Assembly: GCA_963718355.1 (NCBI GenBank)
Contig: CAVQZA010000017.1
Location: 1-22,014, forward strand
DNA from: CAVQZA01 sp963718355
GTDB taxonomy: Bacteria > Actinomycetota > Thermoleophilia > Gaiellales > Gaiellaceae
Reading direction: 5' to 3'
DNA length: 22,014 bases
Shown here: positions 1-7,968 of the stretch, one piece after another
Position numbering within the stretch: the stretch's first letter is position 1
Layout of the letters: each line of letters starts with the position of its first letter
Made by a program: the position numbers and the translations under genes
The notes under the pieces: generated by a model
Databases searched by the model: none
The model's input: the letters and a program-made list of their open reading frames with translations, nothing else
What the model was told of the DNA's origin: nothing

Positions 1-1427
1 CAGTCGTGTTCGCAGCCACGGCCGGCGCCGAGCGGCGCTTCGGCGGGTCGACCGATCCGGTCACCGATCCGCTCGCGTGGACGGCCTACGGCGGGAACAC
101 TCAACTGACGGGCTTCTCGGCGACAAGCACGGTGACCACGGCCGACGCGCGCACGTTCGCGTTGCAGTGGGCGTCGAAGCTCGACGGCGGCGTCGTCGCC
201 ACGCCGCTCGCCTACGACGGGCTCGTCTACGCGGCCACCGAGGCGGGCAGCGTCTACGCGCTCGATCTGGTCACCGGCGCCGAGGTGTGGAAGCGGACCT
301 TCGGCACCCAGGCGGCGTACGGCGGCTGCGGCATCTACGGCGTCAGCGCGACCGGCGCGATCGACACCAAGCGCGGGCTGCTCTACGTGATCAGCGCCGA
401 CGGGCAGCTCCAGGCGCTCAACCTCGACGACGGCACCTCCGCGCCCGGCTGGCCGCTCACGCTCACGACGCGGCCCGAGGTCGAGTACGACTGGGGCGGG
501 CTCCAGATCGTCGGCGACCACCTCTACGTCCCGTTCGCTTCCTACTGCGACGATACGGACGCCGACAACGCCGCCGCCGACGGACGCGTCGTCTCGGTCG
601 ACCTCACGAGCCAGGCCGTCGTCGCCACATTTGACACCGTGCTCGGCCCGGACAACCTCGGCGGCGTGTGGGGCTTCGGCGGAATCTCGGCCGAGCCGGA
701 CGGCAGCGCGGTCTACACCGCGGTCGGCAACTCGTGGGTCACCGATCCCGTCACCGGCGAGCGGTACGACGACGCGGGCTTCGGCGACAGCGTCGTCCGG
801 CTGACGGCCGATCTCGTTCCGGTCGCCTCCGACCATCCGCCGACGATCCCGACGGTGGGCGACTACGACTTCGGCGCTGCGCCGGTCCTGTTCCAACCGG
901 ATGGCTGTCCGCCGCTCGCCACCGCGAACAACAAGGATGGAGATCTCTGCGTCTGGGATCGCGACAACCTCGCTGCCGGCGCGATCTTCAGCGACGGAGT
1001 CGGCACGGTCTCGGCGCCGTTCGTCGGCGCGCCGAGCTGGTCGCCGCGACTCGGCCTCCTCTACGACGGCTCCACCGCAGTGCGGGTGAACGGCAAGGAC
1101 ACCGGCGACGGTGTCACCGCGTACGCGATCGGCGAGGGCTGCAAGTTCGCGCGTCTCTGGTCGACGGTGACGGGGCTCGGCACCCAGCCGCCGCCCCTTG
1201 TCCTCGGCAAGGTCCTGTTCGCCGACGGCGGCTACAGCGGTGGCTACAAGGCACTCGACGCATCGACGGGTGAGGTGCTGTTCTCGTTCGACACCGACGA
1301 CCCGACCTTCGCCGGTCCCTCCGCCGACGGCAACGTCGTCCTCACGGGCGATTTCGGCGGCGTGGTGCGAGCATTCGGGCCGGACTACCTCGGCTCGGGC
1401 TCGGCGAAGACGCTTGACCTTCGTTAG
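1..1427 (+). CDS. PQQ-like beta-propeller repeat protein, 5' truncated
   Basis: This is the 3' part of a gene whose start lies before the window; the frame is open from base 3. The product looks like a secreted or cell-surface beta-propeller of the PQQ/quinoprotein type. Blade-like repeats are visible: a first with LVYAATEAGSVYALDLVTG and a following Trp, a second with LLYVISADGQLQALNLDDG, and a late one with ALDASTGEVLFSF near the C-terminus. The first visible residues (VVFAATAGA) look like the end of a signal peptide, so probably only a few dozen codons are missing. No catalytic residues or heme motif (CxxCH) are visible, so a dehydrogenase function cannot be claimed; a binding or scaffold propeller is as likely. 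The stop codon TAG shares bases with the stop of rel on the other strand (4-bp convergent overlap). The family call is good; the role is unknown. Confidence 0.75.
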   Translation, partial: VVFAATAGAERRFGGSTDPVTDPLAWTAYGGNTQLTGFSATSTVTTADARTFALQWASKLDGGVVATPLAYDGLVYAATEAGSVYALDLVTGAEVWKRTFGTQAAYGGCGIYGVSATGAIDTKRGLLYVISADGQLQALNLDDGTSAPGWPLTLTTRPEVEYDWGGLQIVGDHLYVPFASYCDDTDADNAAADGRVVSVDLTSQAVVATFDTVLGPDNLGGVWGFGGISAEPDGSAVYTAVGNSWVTDPVTGERYDDAGFGDSVVRLTADLVPVASDHPPTIPTVGDYDFGAAPVLFQPDGCPPLATANNKDGDLCVWDRDNLAAGAIFSDGVGTVSAPFVGAPSWSPRLGLLYDGSTAVRVNGKDTGDGVTAYAIGEGCKFARLWSTVTGLGTQPPPLVLGKVLFADGGYSGGYKALDASTGEVLFSFDTDDPTFAGPSADGNVVLTGDFGGVVRAFGPDYLGSGSAKTLDLR

Positions 1428-3625
1428 GACGGCGTGACGCGGTACGCGTCGAACACCGCGTCGAGCCCGCGCAGCGCGATCAGCAGGGCCCGGAGGCTCT
1501 TCACGTCGCCGACCTCGACCGTGTACCAGTTCTTCGCCATCTGATCCTCGACGGTGCCGCCGTAGGCCACGATGTTCGTCCCGTGCTCGGAGAACGTGCG
1601 CGCGACGTCCTCGAGCAGGCGCGGGCGATCCCAGGAATCGACGGCGACCTGGACGCGGAAGCTCGTCGAGCCGCTGCCGTCCCACTCGACCGGCGTGAAG
1701 CGCTCGGGATTCCGCAGCAGCGCCTTCGCGTTCGGGCAGTCGACGCGATGGATCGTGATGCCCTTGCCCATCGAGATGTAGCCGAGGATCTTGTCGCCGG
1801 GCACCGGCGTGCAGCACTTCGCGACGCGCACCAGCACGTCCTCGACGCCCTTGACGGTGATTCCGAGGTTCTCGCTGCCGACCGTCGCCTTCGGCTTCTT
1901 GAGGACGACGGGATCGGTCTCGGTGACGTCCTCGGTCTTCAGCCGCTGCAGAACCTTCTTGACGATCTGGCCCGACGAGAGCTTCCCGGAACCGAGCGCG
2001 AGGTAGAAGTCTTCGGCCTTGCGGTAGCCGCTGTCGCGGATCACCTGGGCGAGCACGGCGGAGCCGGCCAGCTTCTTGTACGGCAGGTTCTGGCCCTTGA
2101 GCGCGTTCTCGAGCGTCTCGCGGCCCTTCTGCTCGGTGTCCTCGCGGCTCTCGCGCGAGTACCACTGGCGGATCTTGTTGCGGGCGCGCGACGACGCGGC
2201 GAGGTTGACCCAGTCGCGTGACGGGCCGCGACCGGACTTCGAGGTGAGGATCTCGACCCGGTCGCCGCTCTTCAGCCGGTAGTGGAGCGGCACGATGCGG
2301 CCGTTGACCTTCGCGCCGACGGTGCGGTGGCCGACATCGGTGTGGACCGCGTAGGCGAAGTCGATCGGCGTTGCGCCCGCCGGCAGCGTCTTGACCGAGC
2401 CCTTCGGCGTGAACACGAAGACCTCGTCCTCGAACAGGTCCGTTCTGAACGACTTCATGAACTCGCCGGGATCCGCCTCGTCGGCGCCGGTGTCCATCAG
2501 CTGGCCGACCCACGCGAGCCATTCCTCGTCGGCCTTCGCGGACTTCGCGCCGCCCTTGTAGCGCCAGTGCGCCGCGACGCCGAGCTCGGCGGTCTCGTGC
2601 ATCTCGCGCGTCCGCACCTGGATCTCGAGCGGTCGGCCCTCGGGCCCGATCACGGTCGTGTGCAGCGAGCGGTAGCCGTTCAGCTTGGGCATTGCGACGA
2701 GGTCCTTGAAGCGGCCGGGCATCGGCTTCCAGAGCGAGTGGATCAGCCCGAGCGCGCCGTAGCAGTCGCGCGTCCCCTCGTCGGCCGAGCGCTCCACGAT
2801 CACCCGCATCGCGGTGAGGTCGTAGATCTCGTTGAACTCGCGGCCCTTCTTGGCCATCTTGTCGTAGATCGAGTAGAAGTGCTTCGCGCGGCCCGAGATC
2901 TCGGCCGGGATGTCGACCTTGTCGAGCTCGTTGCGCAGCACCTCGGACGCGGCCTCGACGTGCTCCTCCCGATCGGTGCGCCGCTCGCTGACCATGCGGC
3001 GGATCTCCTCGAACTTGCGCGGATGCAGGGTCTGGAACGCGAGATCCTCGAGCTCCCACTTGAGCTGGTGGATGCCGAGGCGGTGCGCGAGCGGCGCGTA
3101 GATCTCGAGCGTCTCCTTCGCCTTCTGCACCTGCTTCTGCTTGCCGAGGTACTCGATCGTGCGCATGTTGTGGAGTCGGTCGGCGAGCTTGATCAGGATC
3201 ACGCGGACGTCCTCCGCCATCGCGACGATCATCTTGCGGTAGTTCTCGGCCTCGGCCTGCTCGCGGCTTTGGAACTGGATTCTGGTCAGCTTGGTGACGC
3301 CCTCGACGAGGCGCGCGATCTCCTCGCCGAACTCGACGCGCACCTCCTCGATCTCGTGCTCGGTGTCCTCGACGACGTCGTGGAGGAGGGCTGCGGCGAT
3401 CGTCTGCTCGTCGAGATGCAGGCCTGCGCAGATCTTCGCGACGCCCCACGGATGGTGGATGAAATCCTCGCCCGAGCGCCGCTGCTGGCCCTCGTGCGCC
3501 TGCTCGGCGTACGCGAAGGCCCGGGCGAGCAGATCGCGGTCGACCTCGGGCGTGTACGTGGCGACGGCCGCGAGCAGCTCGTCGACCAGGTCCTGGTGCT
3601 TCCCGGATGTCTCGACGAGAGCCAT
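1424..3625 (-). CDS. rel: Bifunctional (p)ppGpp synthetase/hydrolase Rel
   Basis: The 733-residue product makes and degrades the alarmone (p)ppGpp from GTP/GDP and ATP and would act in the cytosol at stalled ribosomes. Domains in order: HD hydrolase (about 40-190) with the HDxxED motif (H82 D83, E86 D87) in LLHDVVEDTE; synthetase domain with RFKDLVAMPKLNGYRSLHT; TGS domain beginning FEDEVFVFTPKG; a Cys-containing segment KCCTPVPGD; and a C-terminal ACT domain. The RFKD motif is of the RxKD type seen in bifunctional enzymes, and the HD residues are intact, so both activities are expected. I chose the ATG at 3625, which gives the usual family length and follows TACACT by 7 nt; the ORF stays open 62 codons further upstream, but that extension is low-complexity and non-homologous. 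recJ lies upstream on the same strand, a common arrangement in bacteria. Confidence 0.96.
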   Translation of the reverse strand: MALVETSGKHQDLVDELLAAVATYTPEVDRDLLARAFAYAEQAHEGQQRRSGEDFIHHPWGVAKICAGLHLDEQTIAAALLHDVVEDTEHEIEEVRVEFGEEIARLVEGVTKLTRIQFQSREQAEAENYRKMIVAMAEDVRVILIKLADRLHNMRTIEYLGKQKQVQKAKETLEIYAPLAHRLGIHQLKWELEDLAFQTLHPRKFEEIRRMVSERRTDREEHVEAASEVLRNELDKVDIPAEISGRAKHFYSIYDKMAKKGREFNEIYDLTAMRVIVERSADEGTRDCYGALGLIHSLWKPMPGRFKDLVAMPKLNGYRSLHTTVIGPEGRPLEIQVRTREMHETAELGVAAHWRYKGGAKSAKADEEWLAWVGQLMDTGADEADPGEFMKSFRTDLFEDEVFVFTPKGSVKTLPAGATPIDFAYAVHTDVGHRTVGAKVNGRIVPLHYRLKSGDRVEILTSKSGRGPSRDWVNLAASSRARNKIRQWYSRESREDTEQKGRETLENALKGQNLPYKKLAGSAVLAQVIRDSGYRKAEDFYLALGSGKLSSGQIVKKVLQRLKTEDVTETDPVVLKKPKATVGSENLGITVKGVEDVLVRVAKCCTPVPGDKILGYISMGKGITIHRVDCPNAKALLRNPERFTPVEWDGSGSTSFRVQVAVDSWDRPRLLEDVARTFSEHGTNIVAYGGTVEDQMAKNWYTVEVGDVKSLRALLIALRGLDAVFDAYRVTPS

Positions 3626-3632
3626 TGATCTC

Positions 3633-3638
3633 AGTGTA
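3633..3638 (-). promoter_or_regulatory. -10 element of rel (leaderless)
   Basis: On the minus strand TACACT ends 7 nt before the rel ATG. No Shine-Dalgarno sequence precedes the start. The spacing places transcription initiation at or near the A of the start codon. No convincing -35 hexamer is visible. Confidence 0.5.
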
Positions 3639-3703
3639 GTGACCCATTCGGGCGCTGCGATCTCAAGAGGATTCGACGTCGCGCCGATGAATTTGTCTGT
3701 CCC

Positions 3704-3835
3704 ATGCGTAGGTTCAGACGCAGAAAGCAGATCTCCGAGCTGGCCCGGCTCCTCGTGGCGCTGGAGGCTCTCTCCGCCGAGCGGCGGACGGCCCCGCAGC
3801 GGCGCTCGCACGTGACGCGCCTCTCACTTCGCTAG
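3704..3835 (+). CDS. Possible small basic protein, 43 residues
   Basis: An ATG-started ORF of 43 codons lies between the divergently oriented rel start and the end of recJ. The product begins MRRFRRRKQ, continues with an amphipathic stretch ISELARLLVALEALSAERR and ends in a basic tail. Most third codon positions (36 of 42 after the start) are G or C, similar to the neighbouring genes, which favours coding. Against it, no Shine-Dalgarno sequence or TANNNT hexamer stands at a suitable distance, and an overlapping ORF exists in another frame. The stop codon TAG lies in the left arm of the inverted-repeat element 3833-4000. I do not recognise a family; a small nucleic-acid-binding protein would fit the composition but is only a guess. 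Confidence 0.3.
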   Translation: MRRFRRRKQISELARLLVALEALSAERRTAPQRRSHVTRLSLR

Positions 3836-4000
3836 AGGCCTGGTGGGACATTCGGCCGCAGTCGGGGGCGCTCCAGACCAAGCCGGGCACCACGGGCGGT
3901 CGTGACGCGTAGCAGCGCTACGCGACGCGGCCGACCGTGCTGATCCGGCGCCGTGTCTGGGGCGACATTCGGCCCGGCCGAATGTCGCATCAGGCCTCTA
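3833..4000. repeat. Intergenic inverted-repeat element A (168 bp)
   Basis: The two ends are inverted copies of a 26-bp sequence starting TAGAGGCCTG and ending GACATTCGGCCG, at 3833-3858 and 3975-4000, differing at 2 positions. Both ends carry TA. The interior is also self-complementary: CCAGAC pairs with GTCTGG, CACGG with CCGTG, and a central 7-bp hairpin GCGTAGC/GCTACGC has loop AGC. No ORF of note lies inside. The element abuts the recJ stop. TA-flanked terminal inverted repeats without a gene recall a MITE with a TA target site; a long structured RNA or attenuator is the alternative. Element B (7325-7491) has the same architecture and almost the same length. Confidence 0.6.
3962..3988 (-). 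terminator. Perfect hairpin downstream of recJ
   Basis: Two perfect 13-nt arms, GCGACATTCGGCC and its complement, are separated by one base (3975). The hairpin begins 15 nt after the recJ stop codon. It could end recJ transcription, but no T-run follows, so a factor-independent mechanism is uncertain. The right arm overlaps the right terminal repeat of element A. Confidence 0.45.
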
Positions 4001-4002
4001 AC

Positions 4003-5862
4003 TCAGGCAGCGGCTGCGAGCGGCGGTTCGGCGAGCAGCGCGCGGAACGTCGGCGATTCGAGCAGGCTTCGCTTCGCGGCCGTGCCCGGTTCCAGCTCCA
4101 GCTCGGCGAAGATCGCCTCGGCCTCGGGCGTCCGCGGCAGCTCGCCCTTCCACTGCGCCGCGAGGCGGGCCCGGAGCTCCTCGACGCGCTCGTCCTCGTC
4201 GAACACGCGCTTGACGACGAGCTGCGGCGCGACCGTGCCGTTCCAGTGGTTCTCCTGAAGCCGGAAGGCGACGTCGTAGCGGCCGATTCGCCGCAGCCGG
4301 TCGAGCTGGCCGCCCTGGCCGAAGCCGATCGCCGAGCCGCCGTCGCGTCCCGCCTGGCGAACGCGGAAGCGCAGGTGCTTGCCCTCGCCGACGGTGGAGA
4401 GATCGGTGAGCTCGCAGCCCGAGGTGAGTAGCGTCACGGCCGGGTTGCCGAGCCCGAACGGCGCCATCGCCTCGAGCTCGGCGGCAAGCTCGAGCGTCAG
4501 CGCCGAGGCGGGGACGATCGCGTCGATGCGCGTCACCGGCGCCAGGTCTTCCTCGCCGAGGCTCTGCTCGGCCTGCGCGGCGAACGCGGCGGCGAACGGC
4601 TCGATGTTCTCCGGGAGGATCGAGAGGCCCGCGGCGGCCCGGTGACCGCCGAAGCGCTCGAGGTATTCGGAGCACGCGGCGAGCGCGCCATGGAGATCGA
4701 ATGACGTCGTCGAGCGGCCCGAGCCCTTCCCGCCGGCGATCAGGACGACGGGCCGGTTGTAGCGCTCGACTAGGCGCGAGGCGACGATCCCGATCACGCC
4801 CTCGTGCCAGTCGGCCGAGGCGACGACGTAGCCCTTGCGCCGCTTCCACGGCTCGGGCCAGGACTCGATCTGCTTGATCGCGTCGCGACGGATCCGCTCC
4901 TCGACCATCTGCCGGTCGCGGTTCAGCGTCTCGAGCTCGTTGGCGAGCTGCCGCGCCTGGTCGACATCGTCGGTGAGCAGCAGCTCGAGCGCGGCGCGTG
5001 GATGGCCGAGACGGCCGGCGGCGTTGATCCGCGGCGCGAGCCGGAAGCCGACTGCGCCCGCGTCGACGGCTGCCGCGTCGACGCCCGCCACCTTCATCAG
5101 CGCCTGGAGCCCGCGCTTCTGCGTGCTCTGGAGGGCACGGAGGCCTGCGATCGCGAGGCCGCGGTTCTCGTCCTCGAGTGGCACGACGTCGGCGATCGTG
5201 GCGAGCGCGACGAGGTCGAGGTGGCGTGCGAGGAACGGCGAGTCGGCGCCGAGCAGCGCCTGTGCGAGCTTGTAGACGACGCCGGTGCCGCAGAGCTCGG
5301 GAAACGGATAGTCGGACGGCCGCGTGGCGACGATCGGGCAGTCGGGGAGCGTCTCGCCGGGACGGTGATGGTCGGTGACGACGACCTCGAGCCCGAGCGC
5401 CTTCGCCGCAGCGACCTCGGCCACCGCCGTGATCCCGCAGTCCACGGTGACGACGAGCCCGCAGCCCTCCGCCGCGAGCCGCTCGAGCGTCGCGGTGGCG
5501 ACGCCGTAGCCCTCTTCGAAGCGGCTCGGCAGGTGCCATTCGACGTCCGCGCCGAGCTCGCGCAGCGTCAGCACCGCGAGCGTCGTGGCGCAGATCCCGT
5601 CGACGTCGTAGTCGCCGTGGACGCAGATCCGCTTCCCCGCCGCGATCGCGCCGCGGATCGTCTCGCAGGCCGCGGCCATGTCGCCGAGCAGGAACGGATC
5701 GTAGGCCGGCAGCGCACCCTCGAGGAAGGCGCGCGCCGTCACGGGATCGCCGAGGCCGCGGCGCGCGAGCACGGTCGCGGTGACCTCCGAGACGCCGAGG
5801 TCGGCCGCGAGCGCCCGCGCTTCGCCGGGCGGGCAGGGAGTGATCGTCCAGGTTCCGAGCAC
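4003..5862 (-). CDS. recJ: Single-stranded-DNA-specific exonuclease RecJ
   Basis: The 619-residue product is the 5'-3' single-strand exonuclease of the DHH phosphoesterase superfamily, acting in RecF-type recombination, mismatch repair and base excision repair. Metal-binding motifs are visible: DYDVDG (D84, D86, D88), a catalytic DCG (D141) and DHH (D164-H166). The C-terminal DHHA1 region carries FGGHRAAAGLSI, followed by an OB-fold-like region near the end. Length is slightly above the Escherichia coli enzyme. The start is GTG at 5862, preceded by TAGGCT 7 nt upstream; an ATG 5 nt further upstream is out of frame. The gene is divergent from the aminotransferase at 5916 and lies upstream of rel on the same strand, separated by element A. 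Confidence 0.96.
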   Translation of the reverse strand: MLGTWTITPCPPGEARALAADLGVSEVTATVLARRGLGDPVTARAFLEGALPAYDPFLLGDMAAACETIRGAIAAGKRICVHGDYDVDGICATTLAVLTLRELGADVEWHLPSRFEEGYGVATATLERLAAEGCGLVVTVDCGITAVAEVAAAKALGLEVVVTDHHRPGETLPDCPIVATRPSDYPFPELCGTGVVYKLAQALLGADSPFLARHLDLVALATIADVVPLEDENRGLAIAGLRALQSTQKRGLQALMKVAGVDAAAVDAGAVGFRLAPRINAAGRLGHPRAALELLLTDDVDQARQLANELETLNRDRQMVEERIRRDAIKQIESWPEPWKRRKGYVVASADWHEGVIGIVASRLVERYNRPVVLIAGGKGSGRSTTSFDLHGALAACSEYLERFGGHRAAAGLSILPENIEPFAAAFAAQAEQSLGEEDLAPVTRIDAIVPASALTLELAAELEAMAPFGLGNPAVTLLTSGCELTDLSTVGEGKHLRFRVRQAGRDGGSAIGFGQGGQLDRLRRIGRYDVAFRLQENHWNGTVAPQLVVKRVFDEDERVEELRARLAAQWKGELPRTPEAEAIFAELELEPGTAAKRSLLESPTFRALLAEPPLAAAA

Positions 5863-5915
5863 GGCATCAAGCCTAGGTCCGGAACCGGACGGCGCTCGCC
5901 TGAGAGACTGCGGGC
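5863..5915. promoter_or_regulatory. Divergent promoter region recJ / aminotransferase
   Basis: This 53-bp gap must hold both promoters. For recJ, TAGGCT (minus strand, 5870-5875) stands 7 nt before the GTG start. For the aminotransferase, GAGACT (5904-5909) stands 6 nt before its GTG, a weaker match. Between them is a dyad GTCCGG-AA-CCGGAC (5877-5890) that could bind a dimeric regulator, though GC-rich dyads of this size can occur by chance. Confidence 0.4.
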
Positions 5916-7049
5916 GTGGCGCATCCGCTCCAGGCTGAGTTCCTGCTCGATCCCGATGTCGTGTTCCTCAACCACGGCTCGTACGGCGCCTGCCCGCGGG
6001 CAGTCTTCGAGCGCTATCAGGCCTGGCAGGCCGAGCTGGAGCGCCAGCCGGTCGAGTTTCTCGGGCGTCGGATCGACGGGCTGCTGGCGGAGGCGAGGGC
6101 TGCGTTCGCCGCGTACGTCGGCGCCCAGGCTGACGACCTCGTCTTCGTCGAGAATACGACCGCCGGCGTGAACATCGCGGCGCGCTCGCTCGACCTGCAG
6201 CCGGGCGACGAGGTGCTCTCGACCGATCTCGAGTACGGCGCGCTCAACAACATGTGGGAGCGGCTGTGCGCACAGGCGGGCGCCCGCTACATCCGAGCGC
6301 CGGTGCGTCTTCCCACGTCGGGCGCGGACGAGATCGCGGACGCGGTATGGGCGCACGCGGGACCACGGACGCGCACGGTCTTCGTCAGCCATCTCACCTC
6401 GGCGACCGCGCTCGTCCTGCCCGCCGCGGACCTCTGCGCGCGGGCTCGCGAGGCGGGAGTCGTCTCGATCGTCGACGGCGCGCACGTCCCGGGCCAGCTG
6501 CCGCTCGACCTCGCCTCGTTCGGCGCGGACGTCTACGTCGGCAACTGTCACAAGTGGCTCTGCGCGCCGAAGGGCTCCGCGTTCTTCTGGGTGCGGCCGG
6601 AGCTGCAGGGCTCGATGGAGGCGCTCTCGATCGGCTGGGGCTTCGGCGACGACTCGACCTTCCTCACGCGCAACGAGCGCCAAGGAACCCGGGATCCGGC
6701 CGCGTACCTCGCGGTCCCCGACGCGATCGCCTGGCAGGCGGAGCACGACTGGGACGCAGAGCGGGCCCGGTGCCACGGCCTCGCGCTCGCGGCGCGCGAG
6801 CGGCTCGCAGCGGTGACAGGCCTCGAGCCGCTCGCCCCGCCGGAGCTGCTGGGGCAGATGGCCGCCGCGCCGCTGCCGGCCGGCCTCGACGCCGAAGCGC
6901 TGAAGGCGCGGCTCTACGACGAGCACCGGATCGAGCTCCCGGTGCTGGAACGGGGCGACGAGCGGTTCCTGCGCGCCTCGTTCCAGGGCTACAACGACGA
7001 GTCCGACCTCGACGCGCTCGTCGACGCGCTCGACCTACTCCTTCGGTAG
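5916..7049 (+). CDS. Class V PLP-dependent aminotransferase (isopenicillin N epimerase-like)
   Basis: The 377-residue product is a fold-type I pyridoxal-phosphate enzyme of the aminotransferase class V group, near the CefD/isopenicillin N epimerase and cysteine desulfurase-like families. The N-terminal FLNHGSYGACP, the cofactor-binding VENTTAGVN (about 78-86), VDGAH with the cofactor-contacting Asp (D187), and GNCHKWLCAPKG with the Schiff-base lysine (K213) are all present. Length is slightly short of the usual 390-430. The start is GTG at 5916; no Shine-Dalgarno sequence is visible. It is monocistronic, divergent from recJ and overlaps the next, converging gene by 15 bp. The substrate cannot be told from sequence; the epimerase label in databases is a family name rather than an activity, and no beta-lactam genes are nearby. 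Confidence 0.9.
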   Translation: MAHPLQAEFLLDPDVVFLNHGSYGACPRAVFERYQAWQAELERQPVEFLGRRIDGLLAEARAAFAAYVGAQADDLVFVENTTAGVNIAARSLDLQPGDEVLSTDLEYGALNNMWERLCAQAGARYIRAPVRLPTSGADEIADAVWAHAGPRTRTVFVSHLTSATALVLPAADLCARAREAGVVSIVDGAHVPGQLPLDLASFGADVYVGNCHKWLCAPKGSAFFWVRPELQGSMEALSIGWGFGDDSTFLTRNERQGTRDPAAYLAVPDAIAWQAEHDWDAERARCHGLALAARERLAAVTGLEPLAPPELLGQMAAAPLPAGLDAEALKARLYDEHRIELPVLERGDERFLRASFQGYNDESDLDALVDALDLLLR

Positions 7050-7313
7050 GTCGATCCCGAGCACGGTCAGGCCGATCAGGAGCGCGACCAGCCCGAGCGC
7101 GATCCCGACGGCGCGGCGCGGATGCTCGAGGTCGCGCACCTGCTGCGCCGCGGTGCGCGTCCAGAAGATGCCGAGCCCGACCAGCGCCGCAGCGGCGAAG
7201 ACGATCATCGGCGCAAGCGCGGCCGCGCGCTCGAGCGGGATCACGAGCGCCCACGCCGCGAACAGCACGAGCGCCGCCACGACCCCCGCTGCGATGACCA
7301 CCTTCCGCGTCAC
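7035..7313 (-). CDS. Small membrane protein, three predicted helices
   Basis: The 92-residue product is an integral membrane protein of unknown function. Three hydrophobic segments are visible: VVIAAGVVAALVLFAAWALV (5-24), a second from about 34 to 50 (AAALAPMIVFAAAALVGLGIF), and a third ALGLVALLIGLTVLGI near the C-terminus. A basic linker, RTAAQQVRDLEHPRR, lies between helices two and three. I chose the GTG at 7313 because TAGAGT stands 7 nt upstream; the ORF stays open 28 codons further, but that stretch runs into element B. It converges on the aminotransferase, whose stop it overlaps by 15 bp. No family recognised. Confidence 0.65.
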   Translation of the reverse strand: MTRKVVIAAGVVAALVLFAAWALVIPLERAAALAPMIVFAAAALVGLGIFWTRTAAQQVRDLEHPRRAVGIALGLVALLIGLTVLGIDLPKE

Positions 7314-7320
7314 GAAGCGC

Positions 7321-7326
7321 ACTCTA
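7321..7326 (-). promoter_or_regulatory. -10 element of the 92-residue membrane protein gene
   Basis: On the minus strand TAGAGT ends 7 nt before the GTG at 7313. It overlaps the left edge of inverted-repeat element B by two bases, so the repeat may supply part of the promoter. Confidence 0.45.
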
Positions 7327-7491
7327 GTGCCCGTTCGGGTGATGCTGCCGCGCTTCTGGGTCGTGAGCACCAAGCGAGGCAAGGACGCACGGAGCACCCA
7401 TAGCCGAAGCCATGGGTGCGACTGAGGACGCCGCCTCGCGCCGCGTGATCGCGGGCCGGAAGCCGGAGGGCATTGCCCGAACGGGCACTTA
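7325..7491. repeat. Intergenic inverted-repeat element B (about 167 bp)
   Basis: The ends are inverted: AGTGCCCGTTCGGG (7326-7339) is perfectly repeated in reverse at 7476-7489, and the helix extends to about 20 bp if G-U pairs are allowed. Inside, GCTTCTGG pairs with CCGGAAGC, GCGAGGC (7374-7380) with GCCTCGC (7433-7439), and GCACCCAT with ATGGGTGC around a GC-cgaa-GC loop. Both sides of the internal loop between the last two stems contain GGACGC. TA lies at each end. There is no ORF of note. The element fills the space between two divergent leaderless promoters. It may be a TA-flanked MITE-like repeat related in design to element A, or a structured RNA. Confidence 0.6.
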
Positions 7492-7499
7492 GCCGCGGG

Positions 7500-7505
7500 T
7501 ATCCT
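7500..7505 (+). promoter_or_regulatory. -10 element of the gene at 7513
   Basis: TATCCT stands 7 nt before the ATG at 7513, with no Shine-Dalgarno sequence, again suggesting a leaderless transcript. It lies just outside the right end of element B. Confidence 0.5.
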
Positions 7506-7512
7506 GGGCCTG

Positions 7513-7968
7513 ATGGCAGAGACGAACTACACCTCGGGAGAGGACTACGTGGTGGAGTTCCTCGGCTACCGGTTCGGCTTCAACCAGTCGGACTTCGAAC
7601 AGCGCGTCACGGCAGCCGCCGTCAAGCTCGGCTTCCTCGACGGGAACGAGCTCGACGACGACGAGACGGCCGACCTGGTCGAGCTTGCCGCGGACGGTCG
7701 CATCGTCGAGCCCCGCAGCCCGCTCGGCCGCTATGTGGTTCGCCACTGGGAGCGACTTTCCCTCATCGGCAACGAGTCGCTCGTCTACTGGCTGCGCAAG
7801 CTCGTGTTCCGCGGCGCCTGGCTCGATCACCGCGTCAAGGAGGGCCTGCTCGAGGTCGCGTGGGACGACCAGTCCGGCGACTTCGCGTATACCGACCCGC
7901 ACGGGGGCCGCGCGCTGCTCGAGCTCGCGCCGGTGCCGTCGTGGAGCGAGCTCCAGTTCCGGCGATGA
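7513..7968 (+). CDS. Conserved-looking hypothetical protein, 151 residues
   Basis: The product is a soluble, acidic protein without signal peptide or membrane segments, and I do not recognise a family. It begins MAETNYTSGEDYVVEFLGYR, has an acidic patch (NELDDDETADLVELAADG, about 45-62) and a central aromatic and basic part HWERLSLIGNESLVYWLRK, and ends with SELQFRR. The codon bias (strong G/C in third position) and the promoter hexamer 7 nt before the ATG support a real gene. Its stop overlaps the start of the next gene (ATGA at 7965-7968), so the two are almost certainly co-transcribed and translationally coupled. A function linked to the neighbouring membrane protein is inference only. Confidence 0.75.
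   Translation: MAETNYTSGEDYVVEFLGYRFGFNQSDFEQRVTAAAVKLGFLDGNELDDDETADLVELAADGRIVEPRSPLGRYVVRHWERLSLIGNESLVYWLRKLVFRGAWLDHRVKEGLLEVAWDDQSGDFAYTDPHGGRALLELAPVPSWSELQFRR

Noticed and set aside
3626..3811. N-terminal extension of rel by 62 codons
   Set aside because: The extension has no family similarity, and the ATG at 3625 has a well-placed -10 and gives the normal length.
5739..6926. 395-codon minus-strand ORF over the aminotransferase
   Set aside because: Low-complexity Arg/Glu/Val-rich translation antisense to a clear PLP enzyme.
7473..7964. Longer start for the membrane protein gene at 7965
   Set aside because: The upstream part is an Arg-rich shadow of the 151-residue gene; the ATGA overlap marks the start.
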